DNA from: Kutzneria kofuensis
Lineage (GTDB): Bacteria; Actinomycetota; Actinomycetes; Mycobacteriales; Pseudonocardiaceae
Assembly (NCBI RefSeq): GCF_014203355.1
Contig: NZ_JACHIR010000001.1
Location: 4,218,038 to 4,282,037, forward strand
DNA length: 64,000 nucleotides
Reading direction: 5' to 3'
Shown here: positions 53,354-61,546 of the stretch, piece by piece
Layout: each line of letters opens with the position of its first letter
Numbering within the stretch: the stretch's first letter is position 1
Made by a program: the position numbers and the translations under genes
Notes under the pieces: model-generated
Databases searched by the model: none
What the model was told of the DNA's origin: nothing
Seen by the model: only the letters and a program-made list of their open reading frames with translations

Positions 53354-53572
53354 TCAGGCCACCTCCAGGCTGAACCGCTGCCCGGCGTCATCGATCGCCA
53401 GGATGCGGACCCGGACGCTCTCGCCGTCGGCCACGGTCTTGACCTGCGGCAGCAGGCCGTCGAAGCCGTCGACCCGCACGAACGCGCCGAACGGCAGCAC
53501 CTTGCTCACCGTGCCGTCGACAACGTCGCCGACCGCGTGGCCGGCCAGGAATTCGTTCCAGTTCTCGGACAT
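53354..53572 (-). CDS. Small S1-domain RNA-binding protein
   Basis: 72 residues that make up one S1 (OB-fold) domain: GDVVDGTVSKVLPFGAFVRV, DGFDGLLPQ, ESVRVRILAIDDAGQRFSL. ATG 53572 has GAGGAGGTGA upstream. It should bind RNA or single-stranded DNA; a stand-alone S1 protein may act in translation or RNA decay. Single-gene unit. Confidence 0.88.
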   Translation of the reverse strand: MSENWNEFLAGHAVGDVVDGTVSKVLPFGAFVRVDGFDGLLPQVKTVADGESVRVRILAIDDAGQRFSLEVA

Positions 53573-53735
53573 TCGCCACTCACCTCCTCTCCGACGCGCG
53601 TGTCCCGAAGTGGACGAATGCGCGTGGAGGCGGGCCACGGGCCCGCGAGGCGGTCAAACCGTGGCCGGGTACCCGATCCGCTCGTGGCTCAAGGCCGACC
53701 CGGCAGTCACGACGGCGAGGATAGCCGTAAATGCG

Positions 53736-53756
53736 TTGACCCTCCAGTGGGTGGAG
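53736..53756 (+). promoter_or_regulatory. Candidate MerR-type promoter/operator
   Basis: TTGACC (53736-53741) followed by the dyad CTCCA-gtggg-TGGAG (53742-53756) just ahead of a MerR gene. MerR proteins bind a dyad lying between -35 and -10, so autoregulation is plausible. Confidence 0.4.
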
Positions 53757-53767
53757 ACTTCACCGTT

Positions 53768-54721
53768 GTGGGCGTGAACGGGGACGGCGACCTCTACGGG
53801 ATCGGGGAACTGGCCAGGCTGACCGGCCTGTCCGTGCGGACCATCCGCTTCTACTCCGACTCCGGTCTGCTGCCCCCGACCGAACGCACCCACGCCGGCT
53901 ACCGGATGTACGACATCCACGCGCTGACACGGCTGAAGTTCGTTCGCACGCTGCGTGAGCTCGGCGTCGACCTGCCGACCGTGCAACGGGTGCTCGCCCG
54001 TGAGCTGAGCATTCCCGAGCTGGCGGCCGAACACGCCGAGGCGCTCGACGTCCAGATCAGGACGCTGCGGCTGCGACGGTCCGTGCTCAGGGCGGTGGCC
54101 AAGCGCGGGTCGAGCCCGAAGGAGCTGGAGATGGTGCACGAACTCGCGAAGATGACCGAGGAGGAGCGGCAGGCGATCCTGGACGACTTCTGGGCGGAGG
54201 TCGACGAGGGCCTGCCCGAGGCCGAGAACGCCGCCTGGATGCGCAGGGTGCGCGCCGACCTGCCCGACGATCCCACGCCCGAGCAGGTCGCCGCGTGGAT
54301 CGAGTTCGTCGAGCTGGTGCGGGACCCCGGCTTCCGGGCCAAGATCCGCACCATGGCCGTCGAGAACGCCCGCATGCTCGAGGAGGGCACCGACGCCAAG
54401 GTCATGTCCGACGCCTGGGGCACCGCCATGGAGCAGGCCCTGACCAAGGTCACCGCGGCCATGGCCGCCGGCGAGACCCCCGAGTCCGAGACCGGCCGGC
54501 GCATCGTCACGGAGATGCGGGCCTCGGTGGCTCAGGCCCTCGGCCGCGAGCACGACGCCGACTTCGACGAGTGGCTCGTCCGACTCAACGACACCTTCGG
54601 CGACGACCGGGCCGAGCGGTACTGGAACCTGCTCGGCACGATCAACGGCTGGCCCGAGTACCCGAGCCCCAAGCCGGCCCGGGACTGGCTGACCGCGGCG
54701 ACCCGGAACTGTCAGGGGTAG
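53768..54721 (+). CDS. MerR-family transcriptional regulator
   Basis: 317 residues. The MerR HTH is at the N-terminus: YGIGELARLTGLSVRTIRFYSDSGLLPPTERTHAGYRMY (about 8-48), then a coiled dimer helix and a ~200-residue effector part. No Cys cluster for metals is seen, so the ligand is more likely organic. GTG 53768 has GGTGGAG about 12 bases upstream. A possible binding dyad lies just before the gene. The PPOX gene starts 17 bases after its stop and may be its target. Confidence 0.87.
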   Translation: MGVNGDGDLYGIGELARLTGLSVRTIRFYSDSGLLPPTERTHAGYRMYDIHALTRLKFVRTLRELGVDLPTVQRVLARELSIPELAAEHAEALDVQIRTLRLRRSVLRAVAKRGSSPKELEMVHELAKMTEEERQAILDDFWAEVDEGLPEAENAAWMRRVRADLPDDPTPEQVAAWIEFVELVRDPGFRAKIRTMAVENARMLEEGTDAKVMSDAWGTAMEQALTKVTAAMAAGETPESETGRRIVTEMRASVAQALGREHDADFDEWLVRLNDTFGDDRAERYWNLLGTINGWPEYPSPKPARDWLTAATRNCQG

Positions 54722-54738
54722 CTGGCAGGGTCGAAGCC

Positions 54739-55158
54739 ATGGCGACATGGCAGCAGTTCGAACAGGAGGCTCCGGAGCTGGCCGCCGAGGTGCGGCGGGT
54801 GCTGACGGCGCAGGTGAGCCACGTGCTCGCCACCGTGCGCCGGGACGGTTCGCCGCGGGTCAGTGGCACCGAGGTCGCGTTCAGCGGTGCCGAGCTCACC
54901 ATCGGTTCCATGCTCGGCGCCATGAAGGCGCGGGATCTGCTGCGGGACGACAGGTTCGCGCTGCACTCGTGTCCCGGTCCCGACGGCGACGCCAAGCTGT
55001 CCGGCGTCGCCGTCGCGGATACGAACGTCGAGGACCACCACTCGTTCCGTTTGGACCTCCGCCAAGCCGTGTTCACCGGGATCGGGGACGACCGCAAGCA
55101 CCTGCTGATCCAGGTGTGGAGGCCGGGGCGGGAGGTGGAGCGAATCAAGCGCTACTGA
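54739..55158 (+). CDS. Pyridoxamine-5'-phosphate-oxidase-fold (PPOX) protein
   Basis: 139 residues. HVLATVRRDGSPRVSGTEVAFSGAELTIGSMLGAMKARDLLRDDRFALHS is split in the classic split-barrel pattern; it should bind FMN or F420. It is not a close copy of the PPOX protein at 12242. ATG 54739 lies 17 bases after the MerR gene, so co-transcription is likely. Substrate unknown. Confidence 0.8.
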   Translation: MATWQQFEQEAPELAAEVRRVLTAQVSHVLATVRRDGSPRVSGTEVAFSGAELTIGSMLGAMKARDLLRDDRFALHSCPGPDGDAKLSGVAVADTNVEDHHSFRLDLRQAVFTGIGDDRKHLLIQVWRPGREVERIKRY

Positions 55159-55186
55159 GTGCGTCGTGGTCGTGCAGAATCGTGAC

Positions 55187-55867
55187 ATGAGCGAACCGAC
55201 GCCGTCCGTGCCGGTGGTCCGGCTGCCCTCCCGCCGGGTGGTCGCCGGCGTCGTGTTGCTGCTGGCCGGCCTGCTGGCGGCCGGCGGCACCTTCGGGAGC
55301 ATCTACAACCTGACCGTGCTGGTCTCGCTCGGGCTGTCCTCGTTCGACCACACCTTCGCGGTCACGTCGTGGACGACCGAGTTCCCCTCCTACGGGCTGC
55401 CGTTCGGCGAAACCAGCCGCGCCAACTACTTCGGCGTGCCGGTGATCGTGGCCGCGGTGCTCGCGATCTACGCCGCGAACCTGCTGCTGCGCGGCAGGGA
55501 TCCGCTGCACCGCCTGGTCCGGATCCGGCTGTTCGCGGTCGCGGCGACGGCGCTGATCGCCGGCTACATCTGGTTCGCCGTCACGAATCTGATCGACTCC
55601 ATCGACACGAACGCCGGCTCCACCACGTTCACCTACGGTCCGGGCCCGGGCATGTGGCTGCTCATCGCCGCCGGGCTGGTCGGCGCCCTCGGCTGCGTGC
55701 TGCTGCTCGGCCTGGTGCCGGGCGCCGCCGCGGCCCAGCTGCCGCCGGCGGACGAGGCGATCGTCTACCAGGTCGACGTGGACACGCCACCGATGGGCTT
55801 CGAGGTGCCGGTCAACCTGCCGCCGACCGACACCTACCAGCCGCCGGAGAAGCCCGAGCAGCGCTAG
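55187..55867 (+). CDS. Membrane protein of unknown function, four helices
   Basis: 226 residues. Hydrophobic segments at about 18-42, 85-105, 115-138 and 155-180, with a loop containing SFDHTFAVTSWTTEFPS and a Pro-rich cytosolic tail. Not recognised. ATG 55187 gives MSEPTPS; GTG 55166 is possible. It ends sharing four bases (CTAG) with the convergent glutaminase gene. Confidence 0.65.
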   Translation: MSEPTPSVPVVRLPSRRVVAGVVLLLAGLLAAGGTFGSIYNLTVLVSLGLSSFDHTFAVTSWTTEFPSYGLPFGETSRANYFGVPVIVAAVLAIYAANLLLRGRDPLHRLVRIRLFAVAATALIAGYIWFAVTNLIDSIDTNAGSTTFTYGPGPGMWLLIAAGLVGALGCVLLLGLVPGAAAAQLPPADEAIVYQVDVDTPPMGFEVPVNLPPTDTYQPPEKPEQR

Positions 55868-56775
55868 AACACCGAAAGCCCGCTGGCCGTGGTGAACGCG
55901 TCCAGCGCGGCGACGGCCGCCACCGAGTTGCCGGCCGGGTCCAGCGCCGGGCTCCAGGCGCAGACCGCGCCCCGACCCGGCATGATCGCCAGCACTCCGC
56001 CGCCGACGCCGCTCTTGCCCGGCAGCCCCACCCGGTACGCGAACTCGCCGGCCGCGTCGTAGGTGCCGCACGTCAACAGCACGGCGTTGATCTGCTTGGC
56101 CTCGCTCCGTGACAACAGCCGCTCGCCGTCGGCGCGAACCCCGTGCCGGGCGAGGAATCGGCCCGCCAGCGCGAGATCACGGCAGCTGGCCTCGATCGCG
56201 CAGTGCTCGTAGTACTGCGCCAGCACGGCGTCCACGTCGTTGTCGAGGTTGCCGTGGCTGGCGATGAAGTGCGCCAGCGCCGCGTTGCGGTGCCCGTGCT
56301 CGGCTTCCGACGCGGCGATCGCCGCATTCGTTGCCAGGTTTGGGTTCTCCGACTCGGAACGGAGAAACCGCCGGACGTGCTCGGCCGCGTCACCGGTCAG
56401 GCCGAGCAGCCGGTCGGTCACCACGATCGCGCCCGCGTTGATGAACGGGTTGCGGGGGATGCCGTGCTCGGTTTCCAGCTGCACCAACGAGTTGAACGGA
56501 TTGCCGGACGGCTCGCGGCCCACCCGCCGCCACAGCGCGTCGCCGCCCTCGGCCAGCACCAGCGCCAGAGTGAACAGCTTCGAGATGCTCTGGATCGAGA
56601 ACGGCCGGTCGGCGTCACCCGCCTGGAACACCTCGCCGTCGACCGTCGCCAACGCCATGCCGATCGCGTTCGGGTCGGCGCAGGCCAGAGCGGGAATGTA
56701 GTCCGCGACCCGCCCGTGCCCGAGATGTGTCCGCGCCGCGTCCACGGCGTCGTCGATCAGCTCCTGGTAGTTCAC
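55864..56775 (-). CDS. glsA: Glutaminase (class A, serine-dependent)
   Basis: 303 residues. Hydrolyses glutamine to glutamate and ammonia in the cytoplasm. Motifs: FSIQSISKLFTLA (nucleophile Ser and Lys), EPSGNPFNS, NPFINAGAI, SENPNLATN-like block and GLPGKSGVGGGV. Length is normal. GTG 56775 has only GGCGG upstream. The amino-acid permease gene lies upstream on the same strand, past a hairpin, which suggests use of imported glutamine. Confidence 0.95.
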   Translation of the reverse strand: MNYQELIDDAVDAARTHLGHGRVADYIPALACADPNAIGMALATVDGEVFQAGDADRPFSIQSISKLFTLALVLAEGGDALWRRVGREPSGNPFNSLVQLETEHGIPRNPFINAGAIVVTDRLLGLTGDAAEHVRRFLRSESENPNLATNAAIAASEAEHGHRNAALAHFIASHGNLDNDVDAVLAQYYEHCAIEASCRDLALAGRFLARHGVRADGERLLSRSEAKQINAVLLTCGTYDAAGEFAYRVGLPGKSGVGGGVLAIMPGRGAVCAWSPALDPAGNSVAAVAALDAFTTASGLSVF

Positions 56776-56787
56776 GCCGCCATTGTG

Positions 56788-56814
56788 CTGGTCGGGGCGG
56801 ATCGCCCCGACCAG
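56788..56814. terminator. Stem-loop between permease and glutaminase
   Basis: Perfect 12-base stem CTGGTCGGGGCG (56788-56799) with CGCCCCGACCAG (56803-56814), three-base loop. It lies between the permease stop (56823) and the glutaminase start, so it may reduce read-through. Confidence 0.65.
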
Positions 56815-56822
56815 CGGCAACG

Positions 56823-58238
56823 CTATGGGGCGGCCTCGACGAGGGCCGGCGCCGGCAGCGGGTCCGGTTCCGGCCGGCGGCGGCTGACCAGCCACCATCC
56901 CAGCGCGATCACTGCGATGATGCCGGGAATCGAGTAGAAGGCGATCTCCTCGGCGCCGCCGGCGAAGCCCATCATCACCACGATCAGGCCGAGGAAGGCG
57001 AGCGCGATCCAGTTCGTCACCGGCGCTCCCGGCATCCGGTAGCTCGGCCGCACCAGTTCGCCGCGCAATGCCGCCTTGCGCATGCGCATCTGCGCGATCA
57101 GCACCATCGCCCACACCGTCACCACGCCCAGCGAGGAGATGGCCGTGACGATGTCGAACGCCTCGGACGGCACGAAGTAGTTCAGCACCACGCCGCCGAG
57201 GTAGATCAGCGAGGTGAACAGCACGCCGCCGTAGGGCACGTGGTTCGCGCTCATCTTGCCGGTGAAGGCCGGGGCCTCCTTGCGGTCGGCCAGTGAGCGC
57301 AGCACGCGGCCGGTGGAGTACAGGCCCGAGTTGCAGGACGACAGGGCCGCGGTGAGCACGATCGCGTTCATCACGTCCGCCACCCACGGCACGCCGAGGT
57401 TGCTGAACACGGTGACGAACGGGCTGACGCCATTGGCGTACAGCGAGCTCGGCAGCAGCATGGCCAGCAGTAGCACCGAACCCACGTAGAAGATGCCGAT
57501 CCGCCAGAGCACACCGTTGATCGCCTTCGGCATCACCTTCGCGGGGTCCTTCGCCTCGCCCGCGGCGATGCCGACCAGCTCGATACCGGCGTACGCGAAG
57601 ACGACGGCCTGCATGACGATCAGCGTGATGCCGAAGCCGTGCGGGAAGAAGCTGCCGCCGTCGGCGACCAGGTTGGCCGGGCCGGCCGGGTGGCCGCCGA
57701 CGCTCGTGGCGCTCACCACCAGGCCGATGCCCACCAGCAGGAACGCGATGATCGCGGTGACCTTGATGACGGAGAACCAGAACTCCAGCTCACCGAACAG
57801 CTTCACCGACACCAGGTTGACGGCCAGCAGCGCGCCCAGCGCGATCAGGGCGGTGATCCACTGCGGCAGGTCCGGCAGCCATCGGTGCACGTAGACGCCG
57901 ACCGCGGTGATCTCGGCGATGCCCGCCATCGCCCAGTTCAGCCAGTACATCCAGCCCGCCGCGAAGCCGGCCCACGGGCCGATGAACTCACGGGCGTAGG
58001 TGATGAAGCTGCCCGAGGACGGCCGGTAGAGCACCAGTTCGCCCAGGGCCCGCATGACAAAGAACGCGGCGGCGCCGCACAGCGCGTAGGACAGGATCAG
58101 GCCCGGTCCGGCGGTGTGCAGGCGGCCACCGGCGCCGAGGAAGAGGCCGACGCCGATGGCGCCGCCCATCGCGATCATCTGCACCTGGCGGTTGCCGAGG
58201 GACTTCGCGTAGCCCTCGCCGCCGTGGGAAGAATCCAC
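56823..58238 (-). CDS. Amino-acid permease, APC superfamily (AnsP/CycA-like)
   Basis: 471 residues, 12 membrane helices. GNRQVQMIAMGGAIGVGLFLGAG and the SYALCGAAAFFVMRALGEL helix match the amino-acid transporter (AAT) family, proton-driven importers of Asn, D-Ser/D-Ala/Gly or GABA. The substrate is not clear. Its neighbour glutaminase favours an amide or related amino acid. The leader (58239-58345) has mutually exclusive pairing segments. Confidence 0.92.
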   Translation of the reverse strand: MDSSHGGEGYAKSLGNRQVQMIAMGGAIGVGLFLGAGGRLHTAGPGLILSYALCGAAAFFVMRALGELVLYRPSSGSFITYAREFIGPWAGFAAGWMYWLNWAMAGIAEITAVGVYVHRWLPDLPQWITALIALGALLAVNLVSVKLFGELEFWFSVIKVTAIIAFLLVGIGLVVSATSVGGHPAGPANLVADGGSFFPHGFGITLIVMQAVVFAYAGIELVGIAAGEAKDPAKVMPKAINGVLWRIGIFYVGSVLLLAMLLPSSLYANGVSPFVTVFSNLGVPWVADVMNAIVLTAALSSCNSGLYSTGRVLRSLADRKEAPAFTGKMSANHVPYGGVLFTSLIYLGGVVLNYFVPSEAFDIVTAISSLGVVTVWAMVLIAQMRMRKAALRGELVRPSYRMPGAPVTNWIALAFLGLIVVMMGFAGGAEEIAFYSIPGIIAVIALGWWLVSRRRPEPDPLPAPALVEAAP

Positions 58239-58310
58239 GGAACGGTTTCCCTTCGGTACTGCGAAAGGCGTCGGAACCGCCCCCGGCCCCGGCGCTGGAG
58301 AACTCGACCT

Positions 58311-58345
58311 GGGTGGGCCGACTTACCCACCCGATGATTGGTGGG
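58311..58345 (-). promoter_or_regulatory. Permease leader with mutually exclusive hairpins
   Basis: On the minus strand CCCACC (58345-58340) can pair with GGTGGG in 58332-58326, which can instead pair, as GGGTGGG, with CCCACCC (58317-58311). The two stems exclude each other. A possible attenuator; no known riboswitch class was recognised. Confidence 0.3.
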
Positions 58346-58480
58346 ACTGTAGTGACGGTCTCCGGCGCTGTTCCATTCCGTTTGATATAGCCTTGACGTG
58401 ACGCATATCACTCGACCGGATCTGGCTGGTCGGAGGTCAATTCGGGCACCGTCGGGCGGCCAAAACTCCCCGGTAGCGAA

Positions 58481-58504
58481 GACGGGCAGCTTTCGCTGCC
58501 CGTC
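58481..58504. terminator. Stem-loop near the NUDIX remnant
   Basis: GACGGGCAGC (58481-58490) pairs with GCTGCCCGTC (58495-58504), four-base loop, directly after the remnant's minus-strand stop; probably its old terminator. Confidence 0.55.
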
Positions 58505-58516
58505 AATAGCTGAGCT

Positions 58517-58719
58517 TCAGGCGAAGTATGTCGGTACGCCCTTGAATCCGCGTCCGATCCGCACCTTGATCGACGGATGCACCTCCCGGTCGTCCGAGTC
58601 GGCGATGACGTGCCTCGGGATCAAGCACACCCGACCGGCCTCGTCGCCGGCCTCTGCGCCACCGCGATGCTGCCCGCCGCCGGTGCGTTCGGGTCGTTCA
58701 GGTGATCGGTGCGTGTCAT
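58517..58719 (-). pseudogene. Decayed NUDIX hydrolase gene (N- and C-terminal scraps)
   Basis: ATG 58719 opens MTRTDHLNDPNAPAA, which looks like the start of actinomycete NUDIX proteins (MTRTD..DPNAP.A). In another frame the 3' part reads REVHPSIKVRIGRGF up to a TGA at 58519-58517, like the HPSIRLRI end of the same family. The ~100 codons with the Nudix box are missing and the two scraps are out of frame, so a deletion destroyed the gene. A terminator-like stem follows. Confidence 0.45.
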
Positions 58720-58729
58720 GCTCGTCCGT

Positions 58730-59548
58730 CTACGGCTGATGAGTGGCCAGCCGTACGACGTCCGGGTTTATCAAACCGTCCAGTTCGGAGAAGGGCACTG
58801 TTGCGACTGCCCGCCCGCAGCCGTACGAGAACAGGTAGTACTCCGCGAAATCGAATTGCATGGAGTCCACCCGCATGCCGACCAGCATGGAGTCCTCGAA
58901 GCTGGTCGGCGTCGTTGGGCCGGTCGGTGACTGGCCACCGGCGAGCAGCGTGGCCGCGTCCGTGGTGCACGAGGGATCGCCGGCCGATCCCTTGATCCTG
59001 GGGGCGATGACACCAGCCAGTCTGGTCGCGCCTGCGGCGGTTCTGGCGGTCGGCAAGAACAGTTGATCCTTGGCGATCACCTGCCACGTGTCCGTGCGGA
59101 TCAGGGTCCAGTCGCTCACGGTGAGACCGTGGGCACCACCGCCGTACCAGTTCCCGGAGAACTCGACAGCGGCGATCAGGCCGATCCGCTGGACCGTCGC
59201 CTTCTCGGTGAGTTCGAGTCCGGCGCCGGCATCCTCCGGAACGGTCTGGTCGGCCGCCGTCGCGAAATCGTCGATGTTCTTCCTGGCGCGGTCCCGGAAC
59301 ATGGTGTTCACCACCCGTATCGCTTGCGTGTCGGGCCCGGAGAACTCCGGGACACCGACGCTGACCTTGTATGCCGCGCCGAAGTCGCCGGTCTCGTTGA
59401 TGTTGGTCGTCTTGACCGTATAGCTCCAGACGTTCGCCGCCGGCATCGGTGTTCCGGGATTCTTCGACGTCCAGAAACCGAAAGCGAAGGCCGCGACGAT
59501 GAGCACGAGCGCGGCGGCAACGACCACGATCTTCCGGCCGACACCCAT
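58730..59548 (-). CDS. Membrane-anchored protein with a DUF3298/RsiV-like extracellular domain
   Basis: 272 residues. One N-terminal membrane helix (about 6-26), the rest outside. AVEFSGNWYGGGAHGLT resembles the YYGGGAHG motif of DUF4163/DUF3298 proteins (RsiV, PdaC types), and the late VPFSELDGLINPDVV matches the end of that fold. The role is unknown; no sigma factor gene is adjacent. It lies 55 bases downstream of another anchored protein gene, likely one transcript. GGAAAGGG precedes ATG 59548. Confidence 0.65.
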   Translation of the reverse strand: MGVGRKIVVVAAALVLIVAAFAFGFWTSKNPGTPMPAANVWSYTVKTTNINETGDFGAAYKVSVGVPEFSGPDTQAIRVVNTMFRDRARKNIDDFATAADQTVPEDAGAGLELTEKATVQRIGLIAAVEFSGNWYGGGAHGLTVSDWTLIRTDTWQVIAKDQLFLPTARTAAGATRLAGVIAPRIKGSAGDPSCTTDAATLLAGGQSPTGPTTPTSFEDSMLVGMRVDSMQFDFAEYYLFSYGCGRAVATVPFSELDGLINPDVVRLATHQP

Positions 59549-59603
59549 CTGGCGACCCTTTCCCGGTGAACGGACAACGCGGCGATTTCGGCACGGCAGG
59601 ACG

Positions 59604-60668
59604 TCAACCGCAGGAGGCGTCAGGGGCGGCGCAGTCCTGCCAGGCCATAGGGTTGTTCGGGCCCCGGCCGAACGGACCGAACAGGATGTGCTGAAGCGGC
59701 CGGTCAGGCGCCGATTCGAGAGTCAGTGGCTTGCCGTGGTTGTCGAAGGTGAAGGTGGACTGGTCGTCCGCGGTGGCGTAGTCGGCGGTGAAGTCCCAGG
59801 AGCAGGACTGGCCGTGTTCCCCGACGGCGGTGACGAGCAGGGCCCCCGGGGTTGCCCCCGCGCCGAGATCGATCTTGTGTTTCGCGAAGTAGTCGTGATC
59901 GACGACGCCGTTCTCGTTGACCTGTGACAAGGGTTTGTCGGGAGTCCGCAGGTTGAATCCGATGCCGTCCACCGACGCGTTTCCGTGCGGTGGGTACTCG
60001 ATCAGGCTGACCGCAGTGCTGGGTGTGCACTTGACGTGCGACACCGAGATGTTCTCGATGGTCAGGGTCGTGCTTCGATCACTCAGTAGCGACAGGCGGA
60101 ATGTCTCCACGGAGCCGTCCTCCTCAAGACCGGGCGGGTGGTACGCCCTGTTGATCAGCCGACCACCGAGAGGGCGCAGGTAGTTCCACACGGCCTGACC
60201 GTCCGTCCCGTCGATCTTCTCGAGGCCGGTGAGCTCCTCGGGCGTCAGCTTGCGGTCCAGTGCGACGGTCCAGAGGTTCGGCACCTTGGTGTCGAAGAGG
60301 TACTGGGCGGTGAACGGCGGGCCCTGGCTGTCCACGACCTTCGTCGCGTTCTGTTGGGCCTCCGCGTTGGGGACCGCCGTCTGGATGCGGTACCAGTTGT
60401 CGCCCAGCATGTAGGCGACGAGCACGGCCACGACGATCACCGCGACAAGAGCCACACGCTTGGGGGTGAGCCTCAGCGTGTGCACAGTCATGTTGCCGCC
60501 GGCCGTGTAGGTCGGACTGTTCCTTATGTACTCGGCCTGCTGGACGGGCCCGGCGATGTCCCGGGCCTGCACCGCTGCGCCCTGCACGCCCCCCGAAACC
60601 TCGTTGGTGGTGTTCCCCTCCTCCCGCCGGCCCGCGCCCGCCGAGGGCTCCTGGCCCGGGTGCCCCAT
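59604..60668 (-). CDS. Single-pass membrane protein with N-terminal VQARDI-type segment
   Basis: 354 residues. The first ~60 contain VSGGVQGAAVQARDI, the kind of short segment found near the start of several actinomycete signalling or conflict proteins. A membrane helix follows (about 72-90) and then a ~260-residue extracellular part with CTPS, SCSW and a Cys near the end (DCAAPDASC). Not recognised. ATG 60668 has GGGAGGGG upstream. It probably forms an operon with the DUF3298-like gene. Confidence 0.55.
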   Translation of the reverse strand: MGHPGQEPSAGAGRREEGNTTNEVSGGVQGAAVQARDIAGPVQQAEYIRNSPTYTAGGNMTVHTLRLTPKRVALVAVIVVAVLVAYMLGDNWYRIQTAVPNAEAQQNATKVVDSQGPPFTAQYLFDTKVPNLWTVALDRKLTPEELTGLEKIDGTDGQAVWNYLRPLGGRLINRAYHPPGLEEDGSVETFRLSLLSDRSTTLTIENISVSHVKCTPSTAVSLIEYPPHGNASVDGIGFNLRTPDKPLSQVNENGVVDHDYFAKHKIDLGAGATPGALLVTAVGEHGQSCSWDFTADYATADDQSTFTFDNHGKPLTLESAPDRPLQHILFGPFGRGPNNPMAWQDCAAPDASCG

Positions 60669-60770
60669 TCACCCCACCCCTCCCGCTGGTGCTCGTGGAC
60701 ACTCCATACCGGTGGCGGGACATGATCACTACCGCAAATTCGGTACAACTCCCGTGACCAAGGGCGAAAC

Positions 60771-60810
60771 GACGAGGAGGCACCCGGCCGACGCCGGGTG
60801 CCTCCTCGTC
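60771..60810. terminator. Perfect 18-base stem-loop after the acyl-CoA dehydrogenase remnant
   Basis: GACGAGGAGGCACCCGGC (60771-60788) pairs perfectly with 60793-60810, loop of four. It is the terminator of the minus-strand acyl-CoA dehydrogenase gene whose 3' end survives next to it. Confidence 0.8.
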
Positions 60811-60826
60811 ATTGACGGCCTGCCGG

Positions 60827-60935
60827 TCAGGGGATGTGGATGCCCGAGATGGCGCGGGAGATCACCAGGCGCTGGATCTCGCTCGTGCCCTCGAAGATGG
60901 TGAAGATCTTGCGGCTGCCCAGGTCCAGGCCCTGG
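60827..60935 (-). pseudogene. 3'-terminal fragment of an acyl-CoA dehydrogenase gene
   Basis: Read on the minus strand, about 35 codons end in a TGA at 60829-60827 and give GSRKIFTIFEGTSEIQRL followed by VISRAISGIHIP, the conserved C-terminus of acyl-CoA dehydrogenases (FEGT.EIQR motif). Homology stops near 60935, with no start and no catalytic domain. The terminator is intact. Either the gene was lost by deletion or it was split when an element integrated in its 3' end; see findings. Confidence 0.75.
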
Positions 60936-61546
60936 CATGGCTTCTGACCTGGGACGGGCGTAGTTGTTGATCAGCGTCATTTTTCGTTGTCTACCGGCCC
61001 TCCACGGCCTGTAGACGGCCTGGCGGCTCGACGGGCGCCATCGAGGGCGTGCGGGCTGACCTTCTCGATACGAACGGTCGGCGACCAGGTTTCTGCTGGT
61101 CGCTCGGGGCATCGGGAAGCTGCTGACGGCCGGCAATGGTCGCTTACGGTCGCTGTACTTCACTGCTGTACGGGCCCGTCCCCCGCCGGCCTACTCGCTC
61201 AGCCCATCCAAGGGCGTCACGCGCCAGCCTTCGCCGCCGGCGGCGACTGGCGTCAGCCTCACCTGGACTTCCCGGCCACAAGGGAGTGGGCTCGCGCCAT
61301 CCCGGCGATCTGGCGTAGCCCGATCACGCGTGTCAAGGCGCACGCACCTTCGCACGTACCACCAGCTCTGGCGGGCATGGCCCCCTTGATACGCGTGACG
61401 CCCCTCTAGAGAAGTCGACGGGTGGCGCGGTCAAGGTCCACACCCGTACCCAGCGCGCGGTGTTGTCGTCAATCCTGTTGGCCTGCCCGTCCGGCGAGGA
61501 CATATCGTGTTCGGTCTAGCCGAAGGCGGAGCCCAGGGAGGTAGCA
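60936..61546. other. Gene-poor left end of a probable integrated island
   Basis: 611 bases without a supported gene; the open frames here have unlikely composition. It contains an inverted pair GGGCGTCACGCG (61212-61223) and CGCGTGACGCCC (61392-61403), and a small dyad TTCGG-tctag-CCGAA (61510-61524) in front of the HEPN gene. No tRNA or integrase was found. Confidence 0.5.
61510..61524. promoter_or_regulatory. Dyad just upstream of the HEPN gene
   Basis: TTCGG-tctag-CCGAA, 22 bases ahead of GTG 61547 and next to its ribosome site; a possible operator. Confidence 0.3.

Noticed and set aside
52229-53767. Upstream extension of the MerR gene to 830 codons
   Set aside because: It covers the GH64 and S1 genes in the wrong frame; the HTH starts just after GTG 53768.
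60930-61010. A tRNA gene as integration target at the island edge
   Set aside because: No cloverleaf or T-loop sequence could be found; the protein-gene end is the only candidate target.
60987-61409. 140-codon plus-strand frame near the island edge
   Set aside because: No ribosome site and no recognisable domain; composition fits non-coding DNA.
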